Below, piece after piece: positions 11,893-22,406 of a stretch of 37,916 nucleotides of DNA. Source of the DNA: Chrysomallon squamiferum (lineage: Eukaryota; Mollusca; Gastropoda; Neomphalida; Peltospiridae); assembly GCA_012295275.1 (NCBI GenBank), contig CM022677.1:15786970-15824885 (forward strand), written 5' to 3'. The notes below the pieces were generated by a model. The model did not search any database. It was not told the origin of the DNA and saw only the letters and a list, made by a program, of their open reading frames with translations. The position numbers were made by a program, and so were the translations under genes. The first letter of the stretch is position 1; every line of letters begins with the position of its first letter.

Positions 11893-12164
11893 CAACAGAA
11901 TTAATTTGTAGTATACCTGTGCCCGTAATTCATTAATTGTTTACTTGATTTTATTTGATAATTATCTTTTCTTTATTAATCAAATTGTACTGTTTTATGG
12001 GATATTTTAATTGTAAGATGAGGTGGTTAGCTAATGGGTTTGGTGTATTCTAACTTAATGGCTAATCCGGGATTTGATCTCAAAGCCTGTTAGTTCAATA
12101 TTTGGATGATAGCACTCACTGTTAAAATATTTGTCTTGCGTTACTATTGCAGAATGATTAATGA

Positions 12165-13063
12165 GTGACTGTGAGGAAATGTGTCAGTATGTGTAGTGTA
12201 TCAGGCAAAAGCCAGAATGTTATTGGTTTTTTTTATACTTTTTCGTTTTGTCCTCATGTTTTTGTTTCACTTATACATGTTTTTTCCTCTTTGATCATCT
12301 TCCTCACTCCATTTGTTGGGGGGGTTGGGTTTTTTTTTTTATGCCATCAGTATATTTTTCCTACGATTATTGTTGTTGTTGGTTTTATATTATTCTTATT
12401 GTTTTTAATTATTGTTATTGCTATTATTATTATTATTTACTATTTACTATTACTATTACTGTTATTTTTTAAAATAAATATAAGTTTTGCTGTTTCGATT
12501 TTTCATTATTAATGCAGTTTTAAGATACATTTGAATGAACTGTTACGAATACAATAAACATCTCCACCAAAAACTTTAAACACATTTCCGTAACAGTAAT
12601 CAAAATATTCCAGTGAAAAAATTTGCGAATGTTGTTTATAAATTTCATTACACTTTATTAGTCTTGAACTCGGTAGTCTCAGAAAAACATGCTCTGTTGG
12701 GTAAACAAGTTCACACTTCAGCATCAAACCTATCTCTGAAGATGTATCCTTTTTCATAGAACATGATTATTGTAAACACTCGTGTGAAAACAACTGTGAT
12801 TTCTTCAAGTGAGAATAATGTAAATTCTCTTAACCCACTTGATCGCTGACTGTAAATCATAAAACAAAAGACCTGAATTGATATAAGGAACATGTTTTTA
12901 TTAGTTTGCGTACATTTTAATAAATTTATTGAGTCCTTTTTCACATTCGCAGTTTACAAAAGTCAGTTTTCTTACACTTTCATATTCACAAAATAAATTT
13001 AAATAATTTTACATTTTTACACAGACAGATATACATGGACGCACACACACACACACACACACA
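12165..13063 (-). repeat. Inverted copy of the 6300-7350 composite repeat
   Basis: On the minus strand, 13045 down to about 12850 matches 6455-6640, including 'gcgaatgtgaaaaaggac' and 'tgtacgcaaactaataaaa', and ends in a CA/GT microsatellite (13039-13063) as the first copy does. The 12180-12310 part matches the complement of about 7230-7345, including the tgatcatcttcct motif. The middle (about 12320-12840) has diverged or been replaced. The plus-strand open frame over 12165-12512 is hydrophobic filler from T-rich DNA. Confidence 0.65.
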
Positions 13064-13819
13064 AACACATTGCATATGTGTATATATATATGGAGTGACA
13101 CGCTATTTGGCCAAGTAAGGAAAATGCAAGGGTGTTTGCATTCAACTCCGTAATCTTACAAAAAGACGCGATTTTGAAGATAAAAGTATATATATATATA
13201 TATGGTTAAATTACAGTGTTTGGCAATTAGTTTCTTTTAATATTTTATTTTTAATGATTGTTTTTCTGGTTAAATTCGCTGGAAACGAGGACATGAACAA
13301 TGGGTTAAGTTAACTGGCGTGTAGCACAAAACCAAGTGAAAACAATGATCAAAATAAAATGTAATAAAGAAAGAGCCAGTAATTGTTTATGTAATTATTT
13401 TTTTATGCAATCACGTTTATACAGTGAATTAGTTAAAAATCATTGTTGTTCGTTACTATTGCTTACCAACTTTGTACCTCATTTTCGTTTCTTTGTTTGT
13501 TTACTTCTACACAGCTTTTATTTCCACGATTTACATTCAAACATGTTTTTAGTTAAAGCTATAAGACGATACATTACAATTTAGCATTTTTAGCTAATTT
13601 TTGTGTGACTGCTCCGGGCAGATTTGCACGTGATCACGTGTCTCTGTGAAATGAACATCATCTAAAAGAAGATTGTTAAGCGCTGGTGTATCACTTTTTC
13701 GAAGCTTGCCCTATCCTATGTCTGAATAGAGAATTTGTAAAAAAAAAAAAAAGGTTTCTGATAAATAGCTGAAATTTGTGTGTATGGTCCAATTCAAGAT
13801 ATTCCAAAATATAACAACT
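13064..13819. other. AT-rich interval without a supportable gene
   Basis: The interval contains TA runs at 13081-13090 and 13187-13204 and a poly-A at 13739-13752. The plus-strand frame 13336-13584 is a low-complexity mix with no family motif. Confidence 0.5.
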
Positions 13820-13833
13820 GATTGATCTTTTTA

Positions 13834-14010
13834 AAGGTTCTTCAGACTGACAAATATGAAGTGAAAGTTCAGTTTTTGAAGAAGAGAGGCAACTATTACA
13901 GCTTTCCTGAACTTGACGACGTGTCCTGGGTTTCGCTGAAAGATGTTCAGGCACTGAAACCACCAACAATCAATGACCGCCGACAATATTTTTTTTATAT
14001 GATTAATTAA
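13834..14010 (+). CDS. Probable 3'-terminal exon, transposon-associated C-terminal domain
   Basis: After a possible acceptor (TTTTTAAAG ending at 13837, or TTCTTCAG ending about 13845) an open frame runs to TAA at 14008-14010 and is followed by AATAAA at 14025-14030. It reads YEVKVQFLKKRGNYY, SFPELDDVSWVSLKDV, ALKPPT and NDRRQYFF. The pattern of a basic hydrophobic strand, an aromatic-Pro-acidic loop, WVS-x-x-DV and a PPT-then-RR end resembles the short C-terminal module found on many uncharacterised, transposon-linked invertebrate proteins (from memory, not searched). Coding-like composition and an unbroken frame favour a real or recently lost exon. No upstream exon with matching features was found on the plus strand within several kilobases, so it is annotated as an orphan exon; the start is uncertain by about 12 bases. 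Confidence 0.5.
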   Translation, partial: KVLQTDKYEVKVQFLKKRGNYYSFPELDDVSWVSLKDVQALKPPTINDRRQYFFYMIN

Positions 14011-14024
14011 AGAAGTGAAACTGA

Positions 14025-14030
14025 AATAAA
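14025..14030 (+). terminator. Poly(A) signal AATAAA
   Basis: A canonical AATAAA hexamer lies 15 bases after the stop codon of the exon ending at 14010. The very short 3' UTR it implies is unusual, but the placement is consistent with a true transcript end. In AT-rich DNA the hexamer alone is weak evidence. Confidence 0.35.
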
Positions 14031-14100
14031 ACTTTCGCATTTTGTTGTTATAATTCTGCAAAATATTGTTCATTTTTATGGATGATGACATTTTGATGTC

Positions 14101-14276
14101 TTGTAACTTACGACATATTATACTGCTAAACTTTGTTATTTGAAAAGCATACTACTAGTTTTTCTTTGCATCTCTTTCTGATTCAGAAACAATCACCGAC
14201 ATGGGAAAAGAAAAAGACATTTGTTATAACTGCTTTCTCAAAAAAAGTTGAACTCTGCATATGTCGTAAGTTACAA
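14101..14276. mobile_element. MITE-like element with perfect 18-bp inverted ends
   Basis: TTGTAACTTACGACATAT at 14101-14118 is matched exactly in reverse complement at 14259-14276. A 176-bp, non-coding, AT-rich unit with perfect terminal inverted repeats fits a miniature inverted-repeat transposable element. The flanking bases (GATGTC / CTTTAT) do not give an obvious target-site duplication, and a related motif, GTGTAACTTACATC, sits at about 14425. Confidence 0.6.
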
Positions 14277-14605
14277 CTTTATTGCCAAACTACCACATCA
14301 TATGTGATTTTTTTTTTAAATCTCTCAATTACACTGAACTGAGATACAACAACACACCAACTACATCAATATGCATCTCATTAAATCAGTTTATTCATTG
14401 TATTACTGGATTAACACGTCGTCGTGTAACTTACATCACCGACAGTATTTGTTTGATTACTCACTACAGTCAAGTGAACAAGAAAATGACAACTTTTGCT
14501 TCAGTATTAGTTGAAAGCAAGTTTTATCTAATATCTCAACTAGTTGTTTAATCATTTTAAGCACTTTTTATTTTTAATGACTTTGTCCTCATTTTTTTGG
14601 CTCAG

Positions 14606-14645
<40 letters not shown>

Positions 14646-16850
14646 ATTATTAACAGTAATAAGAACATACAGAAAGGGTAAAGTGCTAGATGAATAATGT
14701 ATTTATTATTGTATTGATGTTACTGAAAATTAATTGTGCACCTTTCAGTGACACAATGTGATACTTTGTTTTATGACCGCAGTAACATGACATTCCGCGA
14801 CACAATTTACATCTCTCACTACATGAAAGTACATGATTAATCTAAAATTCAAATTTATCAAATTATGTCATTAAGAATATATCATATTATTTTTTTATTA
14901 CTGAGAAAAGTAAGTTAATCTAGAATGAAATTCCATGTTTATTCAATAATATAACTGACAATCTCTAATTAATGTAATTTTAATTTCTCAAAAATAATAC
15001 GTTATAAAACTTGCGTCTTATCGGTGGGTAACATTATCAGTGAAAACAGCGATATTCTTTAGTTAACTGTGGTTTTGTAAAAGTTCACGATTTCTCATAA
15101 ATCAGCGGGTTTTTTATTTTATTATTATCATTATTATATATTTTTTTGAAAAATACCTCGACAGAAAAATACACTAAGAATAAATCTGATTTCTCTGATA
15201 ACTTTACGAGGCCTAAAAAAAAATTCGAAGTAATTTTTATATCCGCACTAAGAACAGTTCTAATGAAACTAAGAAAATAGGGTCAAACATATATAGGAAG
15301 AGTGCGCTTTTACAGAAAAATAAAAGCAAAATAAAAAATAAAAATATTAAGGTGTTATTACTGTTGTTGTTGTTGCTTTGACAACTATGGTGTCTGCTTC
15401 ATTGTTATATAGATTATTTCTGGTGAAGCGGTTATATTAATATCTAATGTTATAAGAGAACTTCAGGTATAATAAGAAATGTAAAAAAATATTAAACTAT
15501 ACAACTTGCGCTGATGTACACCTTTTAATGAATGTGATGAAAAAAATAAATTTCGCATAATAAAATAGCATGTTAATCTTGCTTGTTCTCAGCTAATCAG
15601 TACACACTATCGTGATTTCAGGGAATTAACTTTGACATTTTTCAGTATAACTTGATATAAATATTAATATGTGTTTATAATATGTCACACTAGATGCGCT
15701 CTCTTTATATCTCGATATATATTTGACGTAACATGTAAAGCTACTGTTGTTAATAAAAACATTATAACACTGAAGTTCCATCTATATTTCTGAACGTTCA
15801 CAGTGAAATCATACCTGTAATTTTCAGTATGATTTGTCGTATAACTAACTGAATATCATCTCATTCACGAAGGATAGTTGAGAAATAAAGAGGCCTTCCA
15901 GATTCCAATTCTGTGTTACTATCAGAATCAGGATTAGTTTTTAGTTGCACCTGAGATTGTATTGATAATTAAATACTGATTTTCTTTTTCTAGACAGGTG
16001 TTGCATTTGTTAGACATTAGCAAATAATTAATCACGTATTCATTTTAATATTTCTAGTTGAGAAGTAAAGTGAATATTCAGGAATAAAATATCGCAACCA
16101 GATAAAAATGATATTTCATTAGCAACTGAGATATTAATGTGATATTTCTCAACGTAATTTGTGTCGTTTTCTCTACATCATGGCAGCAAAAGTAACGTAG
16201 TATTTTTTTTAAGAAAATATACTATTTACATTGATAATTTTACGCTGCTTAATTTTTGCACTGTTTAAATAGTGTTATATGTTATAAGCTTGATCCACAG
16301 ATTATATTGTGTGGTATCCTGAAAGATAACATGTGTGAATTCTTTAATAGTCTTGCCATTCTGCTTGACTACATCATGTGATCCAGCAAAAATGGCAATA
16401 CTTTTTATTTTTTTTTTTTTAAGATATCTAAAATCGAAAAAACTCTCTCAGCTGAAGTCTAGGATATGTTTGTTTATTTAGAATTAGACATTTTTTTCTT
16501 ACCATCGATTTATATACGTTTCATCGGAAATTAAATATATATATATATTTTTTTTTTTAATTATAAATATGTGTATAATTAAAGATGTAGTGCAGATACT
16601 TAACTTTTTTCTAAACTGAGAAAAAATGTAGCTAGTCTGGAAGGATATTCATAGTTATCCTTAAGTAAAATTGACACCTCATTTTTACTGGTTTATAATT
16701 ATGTAATGTTTGTATAATTTATTAGTGAAAATATCGGTATCCTTAATTAAAAATGTCTTGCTTGTTTATAATTACGGGATGTTTTATGATTTATAGTGTG
16801 AACTGCTCTCGTTATACAAAATACACGTGATAGCTTTGTATTCATAATGG
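14277..16850. repeat. Gene-free AT-rich interval with simple repeats and a decayed repeat copy
   Basis: No exon with convincing splice sites and coding bias was found. TA/CA arrays lie at 14605-14640. A decayed copy of the 3780-3990 family lies at 15690-15830 (CTACTGTTGTTAATAAAAAC, CTATATTTCTGAACGTTCAC). TA/poly-T runs lie at 16535-16558. Confidence 0.6.
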
Positions 16851-16856
16851 AATAAA

Positions 16857-16956
16857 CCTATAAAGATGAATACAAATTTAAGAAAAATATGACCAGGTTA
16901 TTTCATATGTAGACACTGTAAAATATTAATACAATTATTTGTTATAATAATATTTA

Positions 16957-16991
<35 letters not shown>
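16857..16991 (+). repeat. Dispersed repeat copy with (CA)n tail
   Basis: 16857-16965 ('aaagatgaatacaaattt', 'gaccaggttatttcatat') is matched in direct orientation by 20582-20690. The first copy ends in sixteen CA units (16960-16991), while the second ends in a degenerate ACAGACAAATAAACAC. This implies a shared unit whose tail seeds CA arrays. Confidence 0.75.
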
Positions 16992-16993
<2 letters not shown>

Positions 16994-18210
16994 TTGTAAT
17001 CATAATCACAAAAGATATTAATACACTGTACAGTCTCCATGCACAAAACATTACTAAAATGATTCTTTTTTGAAGTAGGTGTCTTATTGTTTGACTGATG
17101 TATAAGATACAACGTGAACTAAAACAGGATACACCTCAAATCTGTCATGTTGACTTATGTCTTCAACACGGTGAGATCTCCTAAAAATGAAAAAAGAAAA
17201 ACATTTTATTATGAAATTAAGTGGAGGCATTGTAATAGTTTATGCATCATGCTTAAAAATACTGTAGGGCTTTAGAAAGCATCATTTTGATATAAAACAT
17301 GTGTATACTGGTTTGAAACTGTTTGCCAAATGACTGAAATGAATCTCAGATTTTCCACAGAATAAGGGAAAAATACCTGCAAATTTTATTCAGATAATAA
17401 TAAACATCATTCATATTTTGTTGTTATTTTAATCTCCTTTTTTTTCTTTTTTCTTTTGTTTTTTTTCTTTTTTGTCATTATGTAGTTATAAGTTATATAA
17501 TTTAAAGGATAATTATATTATTGAAATATCTGCTAAATATAATTTCATTAATAATTTAAATGAAAAGCAAAATATAAATGATTACTCTGTTGATTGATCA
17601 ATAAAAATTCAGCTAAATTTCTCAAAAAAAAAAAAAAAAAAAAAAAAAAGAAAGAAATTACACTCGAGTCTTGTGACAAGATTCCACGTCGTATTGTTTA
17701 ATAATTCATTTTCGATTATCTGCCCTTGAGAACGTTTCAAAAAGCAGACGACGAAACATTTTACAAACTAAATTACAAACATATACTCCAACGTACATAA
17801 AGAATTAAAAAAAAAGCAAAAAACATTTCAAGAAAGTAATATTTTACAATTATATAAAGGTATACCAGTATATATGAAGAAATCAACTGAAACGATTATA
17901 GCTGTATAATGAGTAACAAATGTAAATGTCTAGGTATCTTCCAGGAATAAACAATACACGTATCTATTATTATTTGATAAATAATAAAATATAAACAATA
18001 AAAATAAAAACAGTGGATCTGTCAAAACCGCATGATTCATTGAGACCAACGTGATACACCGTTTTAGACAGAGAGCTTTTTCTAAAGATTAAAATAACAT
18101 AAAACTGGAATATTGTTTTTTTTATTACAAATGTTAATGGTCTATCAGTTGTCAGAGGATAAACAGTCTGTCATTGATGACTGCGTTTTTTTGGGGGGGG
18201 TTGTGCCTTT
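16992..18210. other. AT-rich interval, nothing recognised
   Basis: The interval contains a T-rich patch (17440-17477) and a 25-base poly-A (17625-17649). Neither strand shows a frame with family motifs or paired splice sites that could be supported. Confidence 0.5.
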
Positions 18211-18219
18211 TTTAGTTAG

Positions 18220-18745
18220 GTTTTTTTTTTCGTATTTCTTTGTCTGTCATGGCCTCCAAGTTTACCATTAATTGCAGAATCTCTTCTTTAGCAGGCTTAA
18301 GAATTAAAAGCGGATTTTTGATATTCAAATGATGTGGCTGTCGTACTTTAATAACGTCTTCACCACAACAGAGAGCATCGAAAGTTGTTTTTTCTTTAAC
18401 TCTGCCATTTTTTCTCTTTCCTTTCCAAATTTTGATATACTTGAATACTTTTTTCTTCTGTTCGGAGCACATTCTAGTCCACGAGCTAACATTAACTGTT
18501 CATTTGTCAAATTTAAAACTTGCTCTATCTGTCCCGCTAATTCTCTACCGTGTATGTCACGAAGTTCTAATCGAGATACGATGTGAATTTTTTCTGTTCT
18601 TACTTTTTCGAGACTTATCGTCCTCCAGATATGCATATATTTGTATTTTTTCATTTTGTAGGCAAGGCGACCTAACTGATAACAGTCTTCTGCTGATAAT
18701 CTCTGTATATATCGTTCATATATATAAAACCTGCTAATCTTGTCG
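18220..18745 (-). pseudogene. Prolyl 4-hydroxylase alpha-subunit relic, intronless (copy 2)
   Basis: Reading down from 18745, an acceptor-like TATATACAG precedes RLSAEDCYQLGRLAY, the signature of the N-terminal domain of collagen prolyl 4-hydroxylase alpha subunits. NLTNEQLML follows, where the family has LTN-x-LL in its peptide-substrate TPR motif, then APNRRKKY. After a frameshift near 18415-18425 the family's next conserved block appears (FDALCCGE, then NPLLILKPAKEEI, then MTDKEI). In known family members these blocks come from separate exons, but here they run together without an intron, so a processed retrocopy is likely. The dioxygenase domain with its HxD...H iron site is absent: the match ends in an A-rich run near 18225-18235. 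The native enzyme hydroxylates collagen proline in the ER. Confidence 0.75.
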
Positions 18746-19200
18746 CATTTAATTTGTACATGTCTTGAAGTCGAAACACAGCTGCAGACAAAAAAGAAAA
18801 CAAAAACACTCCTCAAGAAAAAAAATATAACAGATTAAAATGTGCATTACAGCTGTCATTTAGAAGTGGCGCACTTCTTAAGTTAAGAAGATTTTGAAGT
18901 GTTGTCTGCAGTTGTTCTGTTTCTTCTTCAAAACACATAAAATTAGATGTCACTACTTCTTAATCGTTTATGCAAACTCACCATGTTCAGACATTTTATG
19001 ACATTTCTATTTTTTATTATGCTATTCCACATTTTTTATTTTTTTATTTTATTTTATGAATATGTTTGAATAAATGTCAGTTTTAATTGATACAAAATGT
19101 TTTTATCCAGAATCATTACAGTTTATTTCATTTCTATTTTTCTTTTTCTTTTTCATTCTTTCTCTCTGTAGCGGACCTTATTCTGCGAAATATGAAGAAT

Positions 19201-19745
19201 TTCCTCTTAAGTAAATAAATACTGTATTGTGATATTAGCAGTATTAAGTAAATAAATACTGTACAGTAACGATATTAGAAGCATTAAGTAAATAAATACT
19301 GAACAGAAAAAATGATATTAGCAGCATTAAGTAAATAAATACTGTACAGTCACGTGATATGAGCAGCATTAACTAAATAACGTGATATTATCAGAGATAA
19401 GTAAATAAATACTGTGCAGTAAAGTGATATTAGCAGTAGTAAAAAAAAGCGGTATTAAGTAAATAAATACTGTACAGTAATGTAACATTATATGTAATGT
19501 TATATTAGCAGTATTAAGTAAATAAATACTGTACACGAAAGTGATATTTGGAGCGTTAACTAAACAAACTCTGTATAGTAACGTGATAGTAGCAGTATTA
19601 AGTAAATAAATACTGAACCATAACGTAATAGTAGCAGAAATTAAGCAAAATAAATATGTACAGTAACGCGATATTCAGTAAATAAAAACTGTGACGTGGT
19701 ATTAAGTAAAGAAATACTGTACAGTGACGTATGATATTAACCAAG
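19201..19745 (+). repeat. Minisatellite, ~45-bp units with ACTGTACAGT palindrome
   Basis: About a dozen imperfect units of the form TTAAGTAAATAAATACTG, then TACAGTAACGTGATATTAGCAG, repeat head to tail. Unit length varies between roughly 30 and 55 bp by indels. Many units hold the 10-bp palindrome ACTGTACAGT. It is not a CRISPR array: the spacer-like parts are themselves repeated and the setting is eukaryotic. Confidence 0.9.
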
Positions 19746-20054
19746 ACGTTAATACTGGAACAATTTTGTTTTTATTTATTTTTTTATTTTTGGGGGGGAT
19801 TGTTTATGCAGAAAAATGCGGGATGATTGTCGGTCTTTATGGATTTACGTTTTTATTTAATGTTCGAAGAATTTTCTACAGAATTGGTGTAATCGCATTA
19901 AAACAGTCGTTTAAAGTATTTCATTTTGTGAAGGAGACAGGTATTATTATTTATTATTATAAATGTTAATGTGTTTGGATTTTTTTCGTTTTATTTAATT
20001 ATAGTTTAAAAGTCATAGACAACTGATGGCAGCCATATTATTTGAGAACAATAT

Positions 20055-20085
<31 letters not shown>

Positions 20086-20327
20086 TAATTTTTTCAAATA
20101 ACGACACTCGATTAATAATTACATTCACCAGTGGTTGTACTAATGTGAACAACATAAACAACATCATGATGTATCTGCAAATTTTGAGTGGCCAGTAATG
20201 AAATTTGTTTTAAAATAAATTGACTTGTGTAGCACACACCAAAGGAAACACCAAAACAACTCACAGAGAATTTAAAATTATTATTATTATTATTGTTATT
20301 GTTATTGTTATTGTTATTATTTATTTT

Positions 20328-20363
<36 letters not shown>

Positions 20364-20950
20364 TTGAAATAACTAATAAAACTATTAAAAGAAAATATGC
20401 TAATTTTGTTTGACAGGTCAGTTTATTTATGATTTATTATTTTTAAAGATTTAGGTTAAATTGCTGACTTGTTCTATAATTATTAAACATATTAAACTTT
20501 ATAATGGGTGGGTCCCTAAATGCTTTCATATTATTTAAGCAAAATACCTGTGTAGCTCTATGTTAACACTAAAAACAAATAAAGATGAATACAAATTTAA
20601 GAAATACATGACCAGGTTATTTCATATGTAGATGATGCTATAAAATATTAATAAAATTATTTATAAAAAAAATATTTAACACAGACAAATAAACACTTAA
20701 ATAATTTGTTATCCTGTTCTTTGTTTCTCTTCTTTTCTTAATGGTGAATTTTAATTTATTTATTTACACTTTGTTTTGTTTTGTTGTAATTCCTTCTTTT
20801 TCATCTTCTTCTTCTCTTATTATTATTACTATATTTTATTATTATTATTATGTTTTATTTTTATTATTATTTTTTTGTAATCTTTATTATTATTATCCAT
20901 TTTATTTTTCATATCATTACTAATAATTGTTTATTTTTTATGTTTTCTAG
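19746..20950. repeat. AT-rich interval with (TTTA)n, (TTA)n and poly-T
   Basis: Includes TTTA units at 20048-20085, TTA/TTG units then about 32 T at 20277-20362, and TTA/TTC-rich sequence at 20740-20940 that serves as the polypyrimidine approach to the acceptor at 20950. The second copy of the 16857 repeat lies at 20582-20690. The frame over 19724-19969 is not supported by any motif or splice context. Confidence 0.6.
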
Positions 20951-21008
20951 GTCATGTGGAGAAAATGTTCCAAATGAATTTAAAGAATGGTTCTGTAAAA
21001 AATCAGAT
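20951..21008 (+). CDS. 58-nt internal exon (plus-strand half of the LRR locus)
   Basis: A strong acceptor (TTATGTTTTCTAG ending at 20950) and a consensus donor (GAT|GTGAGT at 21009) bound a short coding exon. It needs two bases from the previous exon, then reads SCGENVPNEFKEWFCKKSD and ends in phase 0. The minus-strand exon 35136-35274 ends with exactly the two spare bases (AG) this exon would need, and the next plus-strand exon-like segment (22054) can start in phase 0. No copy is visible at the equivalent place of the minus-strand locus, where a minisatellite lies instead. No family is recognised. The plus-strand exon that should precede it was not found nearby. Confidence 0.55.
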
Positions 21009-21164
21009 GTGAGTGAAATATTTTATAAATTTCTCATCCAGCTACACAGTCATTGATCAGTATCATACTGTAGAGTGCAAGTGCTGCTGGAATACTATAA
21101 TATGATATACCGATGGTTTACATGCATCAACAGGAACAAGACGAAAAGGGCAGAGCACCATTGA

Positions 21165-21636
21165 AGTCTGCTTTTTTGTGAAAACAAGCTGATGCTGGTA
21201 AAAACACTTCATCTGCTATGCTGCAAAACAAAAAACTAGGCAGACGACTGCGATGGCAAAAATAACAGATTTCACCTGCTGCTCTGAGAATGAAGCTGGA
21301 TGTGAAGATAAAGAAAAGAGAGAGAAGAAAACAGAGGCTGTAGCTGCAGCAGAACAAGATGAGACAGAGACTTGGGAAGGCAACATTCATAAGTGATATC
21401 TCGCCACATTGACAGTTTGAATGAACGGGCTAGTCCTGTACCTGATTCAGATAACAGAGTGAGACCAATAACCCAGGTCCCAGTCCCCTACAATCATAAA
21501 AATCCAGGCCATTTTCATGAAAAAGGATACAAGAGACTAATGATAATGTGAGTCAACAGTCTGGTGCCAAGTTATGTCAGACCTCTGTTAGAATGTTTTC
21601 AGAAACCTCTTTACAGTGGTAGGGTATGTTCGTTTA
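21165..21636 (+). pseudogene. Broken exon-like segment, plus-strand copy
   Basis: Homologous to minus-strand 31357-30875. It reads KQADAGKNTSSAMLQNKK, a stop, then AALRMKLDVKIKKRERRKQ. In a third frame it reads RHIDSLNERASPVPDSD, then PVPYNHKNPGHFHEKGYKRL. It ends at a donor-like GG|GTATGTTC that both copies keep. The basic coiled stretch and the Pro/His-rich stretch look protein-like, but stops and frame changes occur in both copies. Exons 20951-21008 and 22054-22114 can join in phase without it, so it may be a decayed or non-coding exon. Confidence 0.45.
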
Positions 21637-22053
21637 TTAGTTTATATATATACATATATATATTTATGTGTGTGAGAGAGAAATGTAGATTGTTAAATAT
21701 TTTGTAGGTCATTGCAGTATTGTTCAGTTGCTGGCTAGAAAGGGAATTTATGTTATGGAGAAGGATGAATCAGCTTAGATATAAAATAAGTTTTATAGCA
21801 ACAGCTCTTTACTGACTGTAAAATAGCATAATAATAATAATTTGTTTCCTGTTGATTTGTTAATTATTTAAATTAATACCATTATCATCATTATCATTAT
21901 AATGATTATACAAAGTACATCAAAAATATCCCACACCCTTTTGTGTCTGAATAATTTGTACCAGTAAAATTTAAATTTTAATAAAAACAGAAACATTATT
22001 TATTTATTTATAACAGTTTATTATTTTTATTATTTTATTTTTATTTTTTTCAG

Positions 22054-22114
22054 AATGCACATACAGCTCTAATTGATGTGCTGATGTTGGCTAGTGAAGC
22101 TGTTTCAGCAGAAG
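22054..22114 (+). CDS. 61-nt exon-like helical segment
   Basis: After a good acceptor (T-rich, TTTTTTTCAG ending 22053) the frame reads NAHTALIDVLMLASEAVSAE and reaches a weak donor (GAAG|GTGCTG). Entering in phase 0, it can join directly to the exon ending at 21008, giving a continuous amphipathic helix-like sequence. The right palindrome arm lacks exactly this segment: its flanks (AACAGTTAATTATTTT and GTCCAGCACTGAGG, about 30720-30745) are joined. The function is unknown. Confidence 0.4.
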
Positions 22115-22363
22115 GTGCTGTCCAGCACTGAGGATAAAGTGTGTACTGTTACCACTGGAAAAGAGAAAAAAACAACAAAACTGAACAGGTGAATTTGAGT
22201 TTGTTTTCTTATGTATTTCTCATTATTCTGAACCTAAGGCAGTTTAATTTAAATTAATGTAGGAGGTTGGATTTTGTAACATGTACCAGTAAGTACACAT
22301 GCACATACATTAGAATCTTGTATCATATACTGCATTTTAATTCATGTTTTCTCTCTCTCTCTC

Positions 22364-22406
<43 letters not shown>

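Larger units (their letters stand above)
9851..12089 (+). mobile_element. Degraded Tigger/pogo-type DNA transposon
   Basis: The left end begins CAGGTTGACCATTACTAGTC and contains three TCCGG motifs, closely resembling the published Tigger terminal repeat that begins CAGGTTGAG and is rich in TCCG (recalled). The right end is weaker: TAATCCGGGATTT, then CTCAAAGCCTG ending about 12089, which can be read as the complement of such an end with small insertions. The 2.2-kb length and a central jerky-like transposase agree with an autonomous-sized element. Expected TA target duplications are not intact (TT lies on each side). The ends, especially the right one, are therefore provisional. The element is dead because its transposase is broken several times. 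Confidence 0.75.

Noticed and set aside
12165-12512. Hydrophobic membrane-like frame
   Set aside because: T-rich DNA inside a dispersed repeat whose other copy has no equivalent frame.
17625-17649. Poly-A tract as a retrocopy tail
   Set aside because: No coding relic or target-site duplication was seen next to it; plain poly-A slippage is enough.
19201-19745. CRISPR-like array
   Set aside because: Repeats and intervening parts are both repetitive and variable in length, and the DNA is eukaryotic.
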